From: Mesostigma viride
Lineage: Eukaryota > Streptophyta > Mesostigmatophyceae > Mesostigmatales > Mesostigmataceae
Direction: 5' to 3'
DNA: 62,000 bases
Assembly: GCA_009746045.1 (NCBI GenBank)
Contig: RPFO01000552.1
Span: 1-62,000 of the forward strand
The translations under genes and the position numbers were made by a program. A model generated the notes under the pieces. It searched no databases, was not told where the DNA came from, and saw nothing but the letters and a program-made list of their open reading frames with translations. Of this stretch, positions 12,008 to 23,400 are shown in pieces; the stretch's first letter is position 1; each line of letters begins with the position of its first letter.

Positions 12008-13360
12008 ATGCCTCGTGGCAAACCGGGAGACGGCGACAAGGGCGAGATGGAGGCACCGGCTGGGCAAGCCAGGAGCCTCGGCAAGACAAGGAGCAGCTGG
12101 TGGGGGAGGCGATCCCAGCCAGCGACGGCGATGGGGGAAAGAGACCAGGCAGCAAGAGACGGCACGAAGACTCGGTGGAGGAGGCGCGCAAGGCGCGGGC
12201 GCTAGGGCATCTGATGCAATAACGGTGGCGAATGGGCAACCTGCCGTGGAGAAGCGTAAGAGGGACACCTCCGCTGACGGCAATGGTAAGAGGCCTCACG
12301 TGGATGTGCTCTCCCCTGTGCTTGCTGGCCCAAGTGGCGTTGTTGCTGTGACACCCACTGTGGTGGAGCCGGTGAAGGCGCTGCCAGGGTCGAGACCTCA
12401 CATGAGTGCAGTCACTTATGAATGGACAAAAGCCTCTTAACCCACCACTAGCACAGGAAGCTCTAGACAAGTGGCTAGAGGACATGGAGCTGGTTGTGCT
12501 CTCCGTGGACCCCACTGTCAACCTAGTGCAAGTGTTTCACTCGTCCACGTGCAACAGGGACTCGTCAGAGCGTGTCAGGGAAAAGGCTAGGACTGGTGTC
12601 AAGGATAAGCTAACCTGGGCACAGTTCCTGGATGGGTTGAGGGAGGAGTTCTCTGACAAGGTTCTCAACCTCACCAACTACTATAAACATCAGTATGACA
12701 CCTTTGAGATAGTGGGTCCTGTGGCAGAGGAATGGGCTAGGCTCAACCGTATCAGGACAAGGGGGCCAAGTATGGCTTCCTGGTCACAGATAGGGCCTTG
12801 GCAGACTATTTCCTGGACCGTATGGGTTTGAGTGTGGATGGGAGGAACAGTGCCCGCATGTTTCTTAACCAGACTGATGGCTCCTTGCGTGCTCTGGAGC
12901 TTGTAATCCTCAGCATAAGGAAGCCAGATCCTGCCTGCAAAGCTATCCAGTCCCATGGCAGCAATGCCACCTCCGCTGTGCAGGGCCAAGGTGATGTCCC
13001 CGGGTACCCAGCCCGTGATGGGGCAAGGCCCAACAAGCGTAAGCGCTTCAGGCGCCAGAGGCAGGGGGCTCAGGGTGGCAAGGGTGCAGGTTCCCAAGGA
13101 GGGGTTGGGAGCCAGCAAGCTGGTGGTCAGCAGGGTAAGGGTGGCCAAGGGCAAGGCAAGGGCCAAGCTCAAGGCAACCAGGGCAAGCAGGGTGGACAGT
13201 CTCAGGGAGGCCAGGGAAGCCTGGCAAGGGTGGGGCTGGGTCTGGGAAGAAGGGTGGAGCATGCTTTGTGTGTGGCAAGGAAGGTCACTGGCGTCGTGAG
13301 TGTCCTGACAGGAAGGCCAAGCCTGCTGGGGCAGGGGGCCAGTCTGGGCAGCAGTGACTA
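12008..13360 (+). pseudogene. Copia A gag, with CCHC zinc knuckle, frameshifted
   Basis: The ATG at 12008 lies just after a TATATAA-like sequence and opens MPRGKPGDGD. The core around 12440-12760 has a Retrotrans_gag-like helical segment (WAQFLDGLREEFSDK...YYKHQYDTFE). A long Gly/Gln-rich, basic segment follows and then a single zinc knuckle, CFVCGKEGHWRRECP, at about 13270-13315, ending at TGA near 13360. At least four single-base shifts divide the frame. Gag would form the particle shell, and the knuckle would bind RNA. The strongest evidence is the knuckle plus its position upstream of pol. Confidence 0.8.
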
Positions 13361-13732
13361 GCTACATCATCCCCTGTAAATAGTCAATCACCCCTTGGGG
13401 AAGGTGTGCTGGATGTACATAAGGATGGGGGTGTGCCCCTTGTGCAGCACCAAGGGTGTAAAGATGTTGTTCTTCCACTGGATTGCAATAACAATGCTGC
13501 AGCTGAATTCCCTATGCCTCATGCAGGTGGTGGGTCTCCAGCAGGTGCTGGCCTGGAGGGCCAAGGACCTTGCTGGAAGGGCCTGGAGCGGTCCAGGGTG
13601 CAGGACCTGACTTGGGGCGTCAGGATGGCCTGCAGGGAAGCCCTGGAACCTCAGGAGTGGATCATGTGTCCCCACACACGGTTCAGACGTCTCGCCAGGT
13701 CAGTACTGACAGAGTGCTGAGCTATGCTGAGG
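13361..13732 (+). other. gag-pol junction of copia A
   Basis: This 370-bp stretch is where a copia protease would normally be encoded. No frame shows an Asp-Thr/Ser-Gly motif. The sequence is rich in GG and CTG and has several stops. Confidence 0.5.
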
Positions 13733-16700
13733 CTGGCCATAGTTGCATCACATGTTTGGGCATTCTGGGCAGGCAGCAATGTTTGCTTGGAAGCTAGGTA
13801 GGGAGCCTTTGTGGGAGGCTGCCAGGCTGCTGCTGAGAACTGTGGTTGCCAGGAGAATGCTGTTCACCCACCTCAGTCCCATGCTAGGGAGCCTGCTAGG
13901 GAGCGTGGCGACATCCAGATGGATATCCAGCATATCAGGGGCTTGTATATATTGGTGGGGGTGGACAGGTTCAGCAGATACAGGCTGATAGACGTTCTGC
14001 CTGGTATGCAGGAGCACCACTTGTTGTTGGGTATGAAGGCCCTGATCCCAGGCTTTGGGGTGTGCAAGAGTGTGCAGGCAGACTTGCAGTTTGACTGTTT
14101 GCTCAAGCATCAGGACCAGCTGCCTTGTAAGCTGGTAGTAGTCCCCAGGGAGAGTCATGGGCAGCAAGGGGCTGTAGAGAGATCCATACGTGAAGTGAAG
14201 ACAGTGGTGCTAGCAGCAGAGTCAGTGCCACTTGTGGCATCTGCCTTAGAGAGGGCAGCCTGGTGTAAGGGGATAGAAGAGCAGCTGAACCACAGGGTTA
14301 ACTATTACTTTGATGGTGTGGCTGTCTCTCCCCTGGCCCTGCAGTATAGCTTGTTGCCTGAGAACGTGGTGCAGGCCAGTCTTAGGAAGGCAGATAGGTT
14401 ATTTGCCCAGCTGAGACGTAAGGACAAGAACTGGAATGTGCTGAGGCCTCAGGTGGGGCTGAAGGTCAGGATGTGGAAGGAACCATCTATTCCAGGCAAG
14501 CGGGGGAAGTGGCAGGATGGGGTTGTCACTCGTGTGGAAGAAGCTAACAGATCTTGCCTGGTGGCTTTGGAAAAGGATCCAAGGCACGTGTACAGGTTGT
14601 CCTGGGCTCATGTCAAGGAAAGAAGGCCACATGCAATCTGGCCTGCAGACGGGCCAGGCCCTCCCAGCTGGGTTGAGGAGCCAGGCCAGAGCCAGGCAGC
14701 AGCAGCTAACAATCCTCTGGTGGTGGATGATGGTCTGTCCCTGCTGGAAGATGACGAGCAGGAGGCTGCTGAAGCAACTGTCACAAGGCCAGAGGGGACG
14801 GGGCAGCCACCTAAGGCCCGGGGGCCTCTCATGGCGGACGTCATCCGAGCACTCATGCGCAGCAAACATGATCCCAAGGTATCCAAGCTCACGGGGTGGG
14901 GGTCGTGCTGGGCAGCTACAATGGAGGTAGATACCAACTCACAGGTGTCTGTCATCAGGGAAGAGGATGCTGTAGGCTTACAGATGTCCCATCCCAGTTG
15001 CCTTGCTGTGTCTGATTTCTCAGGAAAGGTGTCCATGAAGATCCTTGGGGAAGTGAGTGTGCCTATCTTAGGGGTGCCCACCACGTTCTGTGTGGTAGAG
15101 GGCTATCAGGGGCCTGCCATTCTGGGTCAGAACTTCTTGTGCATGCCAGGGGTTACTTTGACCTCTGATGAGTTGGCACTAGAAGGCAGGGGCAGCCTCC
15201 CCCTTGAAAGATATCACTATTCCCAGGGTCTTGCAGTGGCGGTGAAGGCTGTTAGGAGTCAGCCAGCTGAGGGTCCTCAAGGTCAGGAGCCCATAGCTGA
15301 GGACTTGTTGATAATCCCAACCACCTTTGATCCAAGGCAGTTAGGGGTAAACAGGTACCAGATAGCTGCTCACAGTCCTATTCCCTGGCGCCAGCTAGTC
15401 GAGATGATGCAGAGCCCCAAGATGGCTAAGGCATGGACTCTTGGCTTTGTTGCTTCTGGGCATGAGTGGATAGTTTCCAACTGTGCAGAACCTGTGGATG
15501 AGCTGCCAGAAGTTCACCAGCTGCTCAGATTGATGTTTGTCCTCAAGCTCAAGGAGGTTGATGGTGTCCAGGTGCCACATGTCAGACCAGTTGTAACCGA
15601 GTATCATGGCACTGGCCAGTTGTTAGATGAGGAGCTCTATACTCCAGGGATGCTGCATGACACGTGGAGGATTCTGCTGTGTATATTTCTGTCTTTTCTG
15701 GTTAAGGGTGTGCCCTATAGCTCTGTGCTGATTGATTTCAAGAGGGCTTTTCTCAAGGGTGACCAAGATCAGGCTAGGCAGACTTGGAGAGATATCCCTC
15801 CTTTCTTTGTGACTGTACCTGCTGTATGGAGAGCAGAGATAAAGGCCAGGTACCTGAGAATTCTGAAAGGGTTGGAAGGTCTCAGGTCCAGTCCCATTAT
15901 CTGGAGAAAGAGCCTAGAGAAATTCTTGAAGAATACTTGTGGGTTTTCTGTGTCTCCAGTGGATCCCTGTTTGTTCCAAGGGTCCCACAATGGCCTTCCT
16001 GTCTTTGCCTCACTGCATGGTGATGACCTGCATCTCATAGGTCCACCAGACTGGGTTGAGGCTGTCTTGGCTAAGATCCAGAAGCGGTTTGAGCTGGGTA
16101 AGATACAGCACATGGTGGAGAATGAGCCTATGGTCTTCTGTGGCATGCAGGCTACGTTGTTCCAAGCCAAGGGCTCGTGGTTCATCAGGATGGAGGGTGG
16201 TAAGGACTACCCACAGCAGATTGTAGATGCATTGCAGGAGCCCATCACGCAGGCTAGGTGTGCTACCATCAGGGGCATGCTGGCATGGCTTGCAAGTATA
16301 TGTGCCCCTGACTTGCTGGTTCTGAGTCGACTTACTGATTCCCAGCTGGTTGAGGTGGGTGCTGAGAGTGTGGTGCAGGCTGTCATGATGTCTCCCCCTC
16401 TCATACTGGGTCCTGTGGATTTGTACAAGCCCCTTGACATGGTTCTCTATGTGGACAGTTCTATGGATAATAGGAAGGTCACAGAGGTCAGGGGCAGGGC
16501 AGCAGCATTAGTTACCCTGGAGCAAGATCACACCTCACTTGTTACCTGGTACAGTCGGTTGCAGAACAGGGTTACACCCAGCAGTGATATTGCTGAGTGC
16601 AGGGCAATCTGTGAAGGGCTGCATACTGCTCTTTACTTGAGGGAGCTCTTCTACCAGCTATGTCAAGTGGCTTCCTGTAGGTTGCAGCTGCACACACTGG

Positions 16701-16924
16701 TGAGGACTGATAGCATGGGCATGGTGCAATTTGTGCACAGGCAGCTGGCCAGGAGCAGGGACCTTGACTACTTGTTGCTCAAGGAGATGTCCTACCTAGC
16801 TCACATTGAACATGTGCCTGGTGTGGACAACCCTGCAGATGCCCTCACCAAGCTGGAGGAGAAGGCGGAGAGGCAGTACCCCCTGCTCCGTGGGCTCATG
16901 GACCCCTTACACGGGCGGCCATAG
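13733..16924 (+). CDS. Copia A pol: integrase, protease-like, RT, RNase H
   Basis: The uninterrupted frame is 13811-16924 (1037 codons); the integrase HH half (HHMFGHSG) lies just upstream at about 13741 in another frame. Residue numbers are from 13811. The integrase triad is D38 (QMDIQ), D91 (VQADLQF) and E123 (AVERSIREVK), with a GKWQDGVV C-terminal part. A retropepsin-like DTNSQVSVI (D374) and AILGQNFL (437) follow, so protease lies after integrase. The copia reverse transcriptase has DFKRAFLKG (D642), LKGLEGLRSSP and a FASLHGDDLHLIG active site (736-739). RNase H has D882, E929 and D967, then the usual NPADALTK. The intact length suggests a relatively young copy, but gag is broken. Confidence 0.92.
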
Positions 16925-17933
16925 AGACCAGGCCTTGCTTCAGCTTGGGTGTCCCCAGTGGGCTGCTTGACCAAAGTACCAAGTGGTGACTGGTGCTTAC
17001 TGGTTGACAGCCGGTCCTTCAGGGTTAGGTACACCCTCCTGGACAGGAGTTGGTGTGGAATGTCACTCCTACCAGCTGAGAATCATGCCTGGCCCTCCCC
17101 ATGGGGTTCAGAAGAGTCGCCAGGACTTAAGTCGACGCCTTTGGCCTCAAACAGTTAGGCCATGCAAGGGCAACCCGAATGTTGGTTCTTACAGGTTGCT
17201 GTATATATGTTTTCTAGTGCTTGTTTCCAACCTGTTGCTAATAAAGAACCTGGTTGTGTGACCATGTGGATCATGGTTGCCAGGGGGCCACATTCTGGGT
17301 TATATAATGCTTGAATAAAACATAATCATGTCATGTCATTCTCATGTTGTTCTCATGGTTGTAATGTTTCTCTTGTGTCAAGTTCCAGGTCACCTATAAA
17401 CCTGGAGGTTGGGGTGGGGTTCAATTCCCCAGCAGAGCCACAGCCTGGCATGAGTGATTCCTGGGCTTAACACCCAGTGAAGACATGGGCTCCCCAATAA
17501 GGCAGTATTTGTATAGGTGCTACCTGAGTCTCTTTGAGCATAAGGGAAAGGCTGGGCAAGGCGGGCGCCATAGGAACGGGCGCCTGTGATAACTGTGAAA
17601 GATCAGGAACTCACAATAGTACGTTCTTGGCATCCTGTAATCCCAGCCATTGGACTAGGTAATGTGCCTTGACTTTAATCTAGCACCAAGTTCCCAAGGA
17701 AAGGTTGGGAGCTGACCAAGGGGTCAGGGGATAACCTGGGGTGACCTCTGATTCACTGGCCAGTACACCTAGCCTGGTCCAAGGGCAGATATGTTGTTAC
17801 CCAAAGGAGGCAGGAACCTGGGCCCTCGAAGGTCTGATCAACCTCAAGGGACCAAGCGGTCTGTGGCTGAGTGGGCACAAGCAAGGTTAGGCTTGTTTCA
17901 AGCTGGTCCAGCTCCAAAAGAAGAAAGGGTTGG
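16925..17933 (+). other. Copia A 3' untranslated region and polypurine tract
   Basis: This is about 1 kb with no recognisable gene between pol and the 3' LTR. It ends in AAAAGAAGAAAGGGTTGG directly against the LTR at 17934, a good polypurine tract for plus-strand priming. The opposite copy keeps the same tract at 59279-59296. Confidence 0.8.
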
Positions 17934-18580
17934 AGTTAGCATTTTGGGCAACCAATATGCTAAGTGGATGCAGTTTGGAAAGACCTTTCCAACGCCGTGC
18001 TGACCGCCTGAAACAGACAAGGGACGAGAAAGATATGAGGTCCCGAAGTCCTAGCCGTCCGTGGCCGACTAGGGTACAGTCCTCTGGTATAGTGGACAGG
18101 ACACGTGGCAGGCCGTGCCTGCACAGGCTTAGCCTGACCATCACGTGACTGTGGTCCACGTAGACCAGAGGAGCAGCAGCCTGTGGCTGGTGGACTACAG
18201 GAACTGGCACAGGTCTGCAAGGATACTAGGCCTTGCAGGCTTGTGACAGGTCCTGTACTTCCTAGGTTGCAGAGTCTAGGCAAATCCAGTTCGTCCTGGC
18301 CCTGCACTGATGCCGGTGGACGTTGAGGATTTGCTTGCCTGCCTGCACGTGCCTCGTCACGCCGATGGGAACGAGGAACAACGCAAAGGATATAGCTTGG
18401 TCATGGGGGATGACCAGCTATCTTGGCAAGCACGAACCGAGGCTCCCACATTGGACGTGGAACCGCTCACCGTGGTCGTGGCTTGGTGCACGGGTTAAAA
18501 GGTTGCTGCCTTGCAACTTTGGCTTATCCCGTTGTGTGCGTGAGAGACCAGGAACTCACAGTTCTGGCTGCTCGCTAACT
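17934..18580 (+). repeat. 3' LTR of copia A
   Basis: The LTR is 647 bp, AGTTAGCATT...GCTCGCTAACT, and is followed by GTAGT. It serves as the empty-site reference for the CACTA insertion (CCCGTTGTGTGCG at 18529-18540). Confidence 0.93.
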
Positions 18581-18585
18581 GTAGT

Positions 18586-18722
18586 GTAGTTAGGATTTTC
18601 TAGATAGCTTAGAGTTAGGATAGTTCGTTCACGCGGCTCCCTCCACCCCATCCATCATGGAATATGTGCTACATGATCTCCCCACGGAGGCATGTTATAA
18701 TTTAATTTAATTTAATTTAATA
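18586..18722 (+). mobile_element. LINE 3' UTR and tail, right part of copia target
   Basis: This continues the LINE of 1-254. It matches 30403-30540 and contains the terminal module at 18663-18695 (GTGCTACATGATCTCCCCAC...GGAGGCATGTT), followed by a (TTTAA)n tail. Confidence 0.65.
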
Positions 18723-19485
18723 TTGACTGGTTATGTTGGTTTGCATAGACTACTCAAGTTTTGTTCCTTGTTGTGCGAGATCTCCCTTCCATTCATTCCA
18801 TATCGACTTGCCATGCCTCCAGGTTGTTGAGGCCGGCAATGCATCTAGTGTAGGTTTTTATAGGTTACAATAAGACTTTTTCATGCAAGGGTTTATGGAT
18901 TTATGTCTATTAATTAACCCTGAATTATTTTATGGATTTATGGGAGCATTAATTAATTGAATCATGAATTTACACGCAACTGTGTCACGTGAGCATGTAT
19001 CCTAACAATGATTAATCATTTACCATCTGCCATAAGTCTGAAATTATTAAACAATTTTAATTAACAACATATCTCCGTTGGGAGCTTATGTAACACATAG
19101 CCCTGAGTGTGGGCATATGGGTTTTAATACATCCTTAGCTACCACTTGCAGGTGGGGGGGGTGTAATCAGTCATAATGCTGTGCTCTTATTCTTTGCACA
19201 CTGGTTTTCATGCACCCACGGTTGATGCCACCCTTTTTGCGTCTTCTGACCGAAACTGCATGTAAATGATCCAATTACAAATGGACTTGCGGATCAAGGC
19301 ACTGGCCATAATTAATTACTTCATTAAATTTGCTCACCATAGCTTGCATAGTCAAGGCTCACACGCCCGACCCTGTGGGCAAACCACCTCCCCCCAATTA
19401 ATTAATTAATTAATTAATTAGACTCGTGCTCCCGTTGGGGAGTCACGGAGCATTAACCCCGATGGATGGATGGATGGATGGGTGC
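18723..19485. mobile_element. Stacked fragments of LINE 3' ends
   Basis: There is no gene. A reverse-oriented terminal module (AACATATCTCCGTTGGGAG) is at 19066-19100, a (TTAA)n tract at 19396-19421, and at 19422-19485 the reverse complement of the end of the 36250 stub (GTGCTCCCGTTGGGGAGTCA) with (GATG)n. The pattern is of repeated insertions into older tails. Confidence 0.55.
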
Positions 19486-20184
19486 AAACATTGAATTGAA
19501 TTGAATTGTAACATAACTCCGTTGGGAGTATATGTAGCACATAGCCCTTGAGAGGGGGGATATGGCCTATCATACATCCTAAGCTACTTCCTGCAAGGGT
19601 GGGGATGTAAAGGACCCTTGCTCTAGGTGCACCAAGGCACTTGCATCCCCATGATCTTCAATCTATGCCCAGCGAAGGGGGAGCCTGTCATGGGGGGGAA
19701 GATCAGCATAGCTATACAAAAGCTAGGGCATGGCCGTCTCAGCAGAGAGTTACTCCCTGCATGGGCACAACATAACTAAATAAAGCTAGGCATCATCTGG
19801 AGTGTGGCTCATCATAGGCACACATGTACATGATTAAATAAAGCGCATGGCTTAGCTGGAATAGTGCCTCTAGGAGGCGTACATGTACATGGCCACGGTC
19901 TATCTATGCTACACTACTACTGCTGTATTCCCCTAAGCTGGGGCGTCTGGAGTCGCTGGGGCCGCGGGGGTCGCCTGCCAGGGCTTGTGGCCGACGTAGA
20001 TGGCCGCCCCCTTCTGAGTACACCGGCTGGCCCGCCTTGGTCTGCCGGAGCTGGAGGTAGGTCGGCCATAGCTCCCGTCGCCGTTGTTGCTGCGCCAGGG
20101 TCAAGTCGTCGTCAAGGGTGAAGAGAGTCTTCTTGAGCCGCTTGCAGCGTCTGAGAAAAGAAATCTTGTCCGCCGGGGTCTTAA

Positions 20185-20476
20185 CCCCTAAATGGTCTGA
20201 GATCCTGCCGATAAATCGGCTGGATCTTCACAAATTTGCAAACCAGATGCCATCCAACCTACCCATATCCAATGGCTGTCCTTGGGGGCCAAGCATGTCC
20301 ATGAGTTGCCCTTCGGGTTGGTATATCACAACCTTACATATATTAAAAATATAATTACTTACAGCAGAGTGAAATCACTCAAACCAAAGCAAACGCCCAG
20401 CTATAAACCTATATACAGAGCCATGTCAAAGCTCTATACTACGATAAGACCAATGGAAACGCCTAACGGGAGGAAC
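20185..20476 (-). other. piggyBac left end and RT-element 3' region
   Basis: The first about 40 bp are the piggyBac terminus with its ATCGGC hairpin. The remainder, including an AT-rich stretch at 20336-20360, is noncoding and probably contains the boundary of the nested retroelement. I cannot place that boundary exactly. Confidence 0.5.
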
Positions 20477-23400
20477 CTAACAGCCCTGCTGCACCGCAAA
20501 ATCAGCCCGCGTACGGCGGAGCATGATGTCAGCCATGGCCCGAGTCAGCGCCACCGACAAGCGCTGACGCCAATATGACGTCCAGGTCCGCGCCGACCAT
20601 GGGGCCCGCTGGCCCTCCAGGTCCAGCCGATCCTCCCGGAGCCGGCAACACTCCTTGAAGAAGGCGGAGGTCAGGGGCCCCATGGCCCCAAACTCCTCCA
20701 GGACAAAGGGTGCCCACCACACGATGGTGCCCGACGTCGCCGTAGGCCAGGAGCTTGGCCCGCTCCGCCCGGTCCGCCGTGTAACCTGCCGTGAGGGAGG
20801 CCCCAGCCACGTGGCTAAGAGCCAAGGGCCGCGCCACCGAAACGTCAATAAGCAGATGCCGGCCACCCCCCTCAAAGTCCAGCACCACGATGTCAGGCCG
20901 GTGGTTGGGGGAATAGAAGGCAGCGCCATCCGCATCCTCGGACCGGATGTTCGCGTGGGGGAAAACCGACCGAATCATGGCGAGCACCACCGTCAGGAGG
21001 ACAGTGTGCAAATACAAATACCAATTCTGATTCTGTTGGCCCCCCATGCAGGCAAGGTAGTGAGTCCCCGTGGGATCCAGCGGCTGCCCACAGCTACCAC
21101 AAGGCCGCCCGGCCGGAACAAGAGGCTGCGGGGCAAATAGCTGGTGCCGGAGCGCCACCGAGTAGTGGCTGGGAGCCAAGGCGAATGGGGGGGCCATGGG
21201 AAGAGCACGAAGGTACGCCGAGCCCACACTCCGCAAGGAAAGCGAGAACAGCCACGCACGTCCCTGGGCGTTGAGGTCCGCGAAAAGAGCAATCCAATCA
21301 GCCGTGTGCAGAATACCCGCGTAGGTTTTCTGGTGTTTATCGATGACGCGAGCAGGGAATGCGGCGGGAGATTGAACGGAGGCGACCGAGGGAGTGCCGC
21401 GAGGGAGGTGGCGCTGTACCGCCTGAGCGGCACGGACGGGAGAACAGGCCTGCTGGATCTCAGCATAGGCCTCCTGGATGGCGGTGACGAAGGGCAAAGG
21501 GCTGCTGGGGTCCAGGAGGTCAGGCGCTGCCGTTGCCAAAAGGGGCAGGAGCCGGCAGCTTTCCGCCCACGACTGAGCGACGGAGCCCAAAAATGCTGCT
21601 GGGGCCAGCCGGGCGGCACGAGTCAGACCGCAGCCACCCATCCGTGCAGGCAGGGAGGCAATGCGAATAGCATGTGGCGGGAGGTCGGGGCCCGGGACCA
21701 GCTGCGCCAAGGCCGACTGGATGCGTTCGTCGTGGCCCTCGGCGGCCAGCCGGACCTGAGACGGAAGAGCGCCCCGGAGCCAGTGAACGACGCGAGGGTG
21801 AGCGCAAAACCACAGAAGCAGACCCTTGGTCTGCGAATCATGAAGGCGCGCAATCAAGGGCAGTACCTCAGTGCGTGCCTCGAGGGCGGCCCGCAGAGCA
21901 TCGATGACAAACGCGGGGTCGCCAACCGGAACGCCGAGGACATCCAACCCATGGAGGCGCTCGTCCCGGCCCAAGAGCTGGGGCGGAAAGCCGGAGCAAT
22001 CACCTTGGGGCGAGTACACCGCGCACTTGGCAAGGGTCAACTGGAGGTTGATGTCGGCCACCGCGGTCTGCAGTGCCAGCAGAGCCGCGGTGGTGTCCGG
22101 CACAGGGCCCAGAAGGTAGATATCATCCAAGTAGGCCTGAATAGCGACCGCCGGGTGGGCAGCATGGACCGCTTGGAGGCAACCCTGGAGGGGGGCGGCA
22201 AAGTACAGGGGTCCCAGGGGGTCCCCTTGCTGGGTGCCCGACCGCGACAGCAGGCCGCCGCGAGTGCCGTCCTCCATGATGTGAACCAGTTGGCCGGGCT
22301 GGCCGTAGCACACGGCTGTCCAAGCGTACAAGTCCTCGAAGGACTCCATGACGGCCGCAAACATGCTGGCGCGGGACAGACTGTTGAACGCGTTGTGGCA
22401 GTCGACCTTGACGACAGCGTGGGTGGGGTGGGCCTCGAGGTAGGCCTGCACCGAATGGATGAGGATATCCGCCCCGCCTGGAGTCGTCACCCCCAGCTGG
22501 GCCGCCACCGAGGTCTCACCCGCTGCGAGGGGCGGGCAGAAAAAGGCACGGAGCTCGGGCGCCTTTTGGCGGCAGATCACTTTGCCCACGAGCTTGCGGA
22601 GCACCTCACCGCAGGCGATCGGGCGCACCTTGCCCTCGGGGGGGGCAAGACACCCTTGAGCAGAGCGAGGAGGCGAGCGCCCGCTAACCACTCGCGCGCA
22701 GCGGGAGGAACGCGACCAGCCGCCAGGTCAATGAGGGTGTCAAAGAGAATGTCCTCGCCCCCATGCCCCACCAGGACCTCCAAGTGCTCGTAGCGCCAGC
22801 CCGACGGCCCGGTAGAGGAAGCCCGCGGGACCGCACGCATCACCTCCAGGAAGCAGTCGCGGTCCAGCCGGAGGGGGGCCGGCAGGGGGTCCGGCACGGG
22901 CAGCTGGAATCCGGGCTCCGCAGGGTGAAGAGCCTCCAAGGCCGCCAGGGTAGCCGCATTGGCGGGGGCGAGCTTGGCCATTTCCAAGCGGGTCATGGCC
23001 CGGCTGAGCTGCCCCTCGCGGACGAGGCGGATGACGTCGGCGGCCACCCGCTCGAAGTTGACCTCCCCCGACAGCCGGGCCGTGCGCGGGGGCGGCACGC
23101 CAAACAGCCCCTCCCAGTCCCCCTGCAGAAAGCGTCGGCAACGGGCAATAACCGCACCCTGGAGGCCGCGCACACCACGCCCGAGAGGGGTGAGGAGCAG
23201 GCGGGGGGTCACCATGTGCAGTTTAAAGCCCAGCGGGTCGTCCGGAGCGGCGTGCATGCGCCGGAGAGAAACGATTGCACATTGCGCGAAAAGGCTACGC
23301 GCGCGGTGGGGGAGGTCGGTCAGGGTAGACGTCGGGTTGATGGCGCATGCATCCCAGGGAACCGTGTCAAGCCAACGCCAACTGGCCGAGTAGTCGGGCG

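Larger units (their letters stand above)
260..18580 (+). mobile_element. Ty1/copia-like LTR retrotransposon A, with nested CACTA
   Basis: The two LTRs are 260-10784 (interrupted) and 17934-18580. The element is flanked by the 5-bp duplication GTAGT at 255-259 and 18581-18585, and an unoccupied homologous site is seen near 30395-30410. Excluding the nested CACTA element it is about 8.4 kb. The internal region holds a degenerate leader frame, gag with a CCHC knuckle, and a 1037-codon pol (integrase, protease-like, reverse transcriptase, RNase H). A purine-rich tract abuts the 3' LTR. The copia assignment rests on the reverse transcriptase and RNase H; domain order is atypical. A near-identical second copy lies at 58633-62000 on the opposite strand. 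Confidence 0.9.

Noticed and set aside
21144-22793. 549-codon plus-strand frame
   Set aside because: It is the antisense shadow of the GC-rich minus-strand reverse transcriptase; it has no domain, while the minus strand carries all RT motifs.
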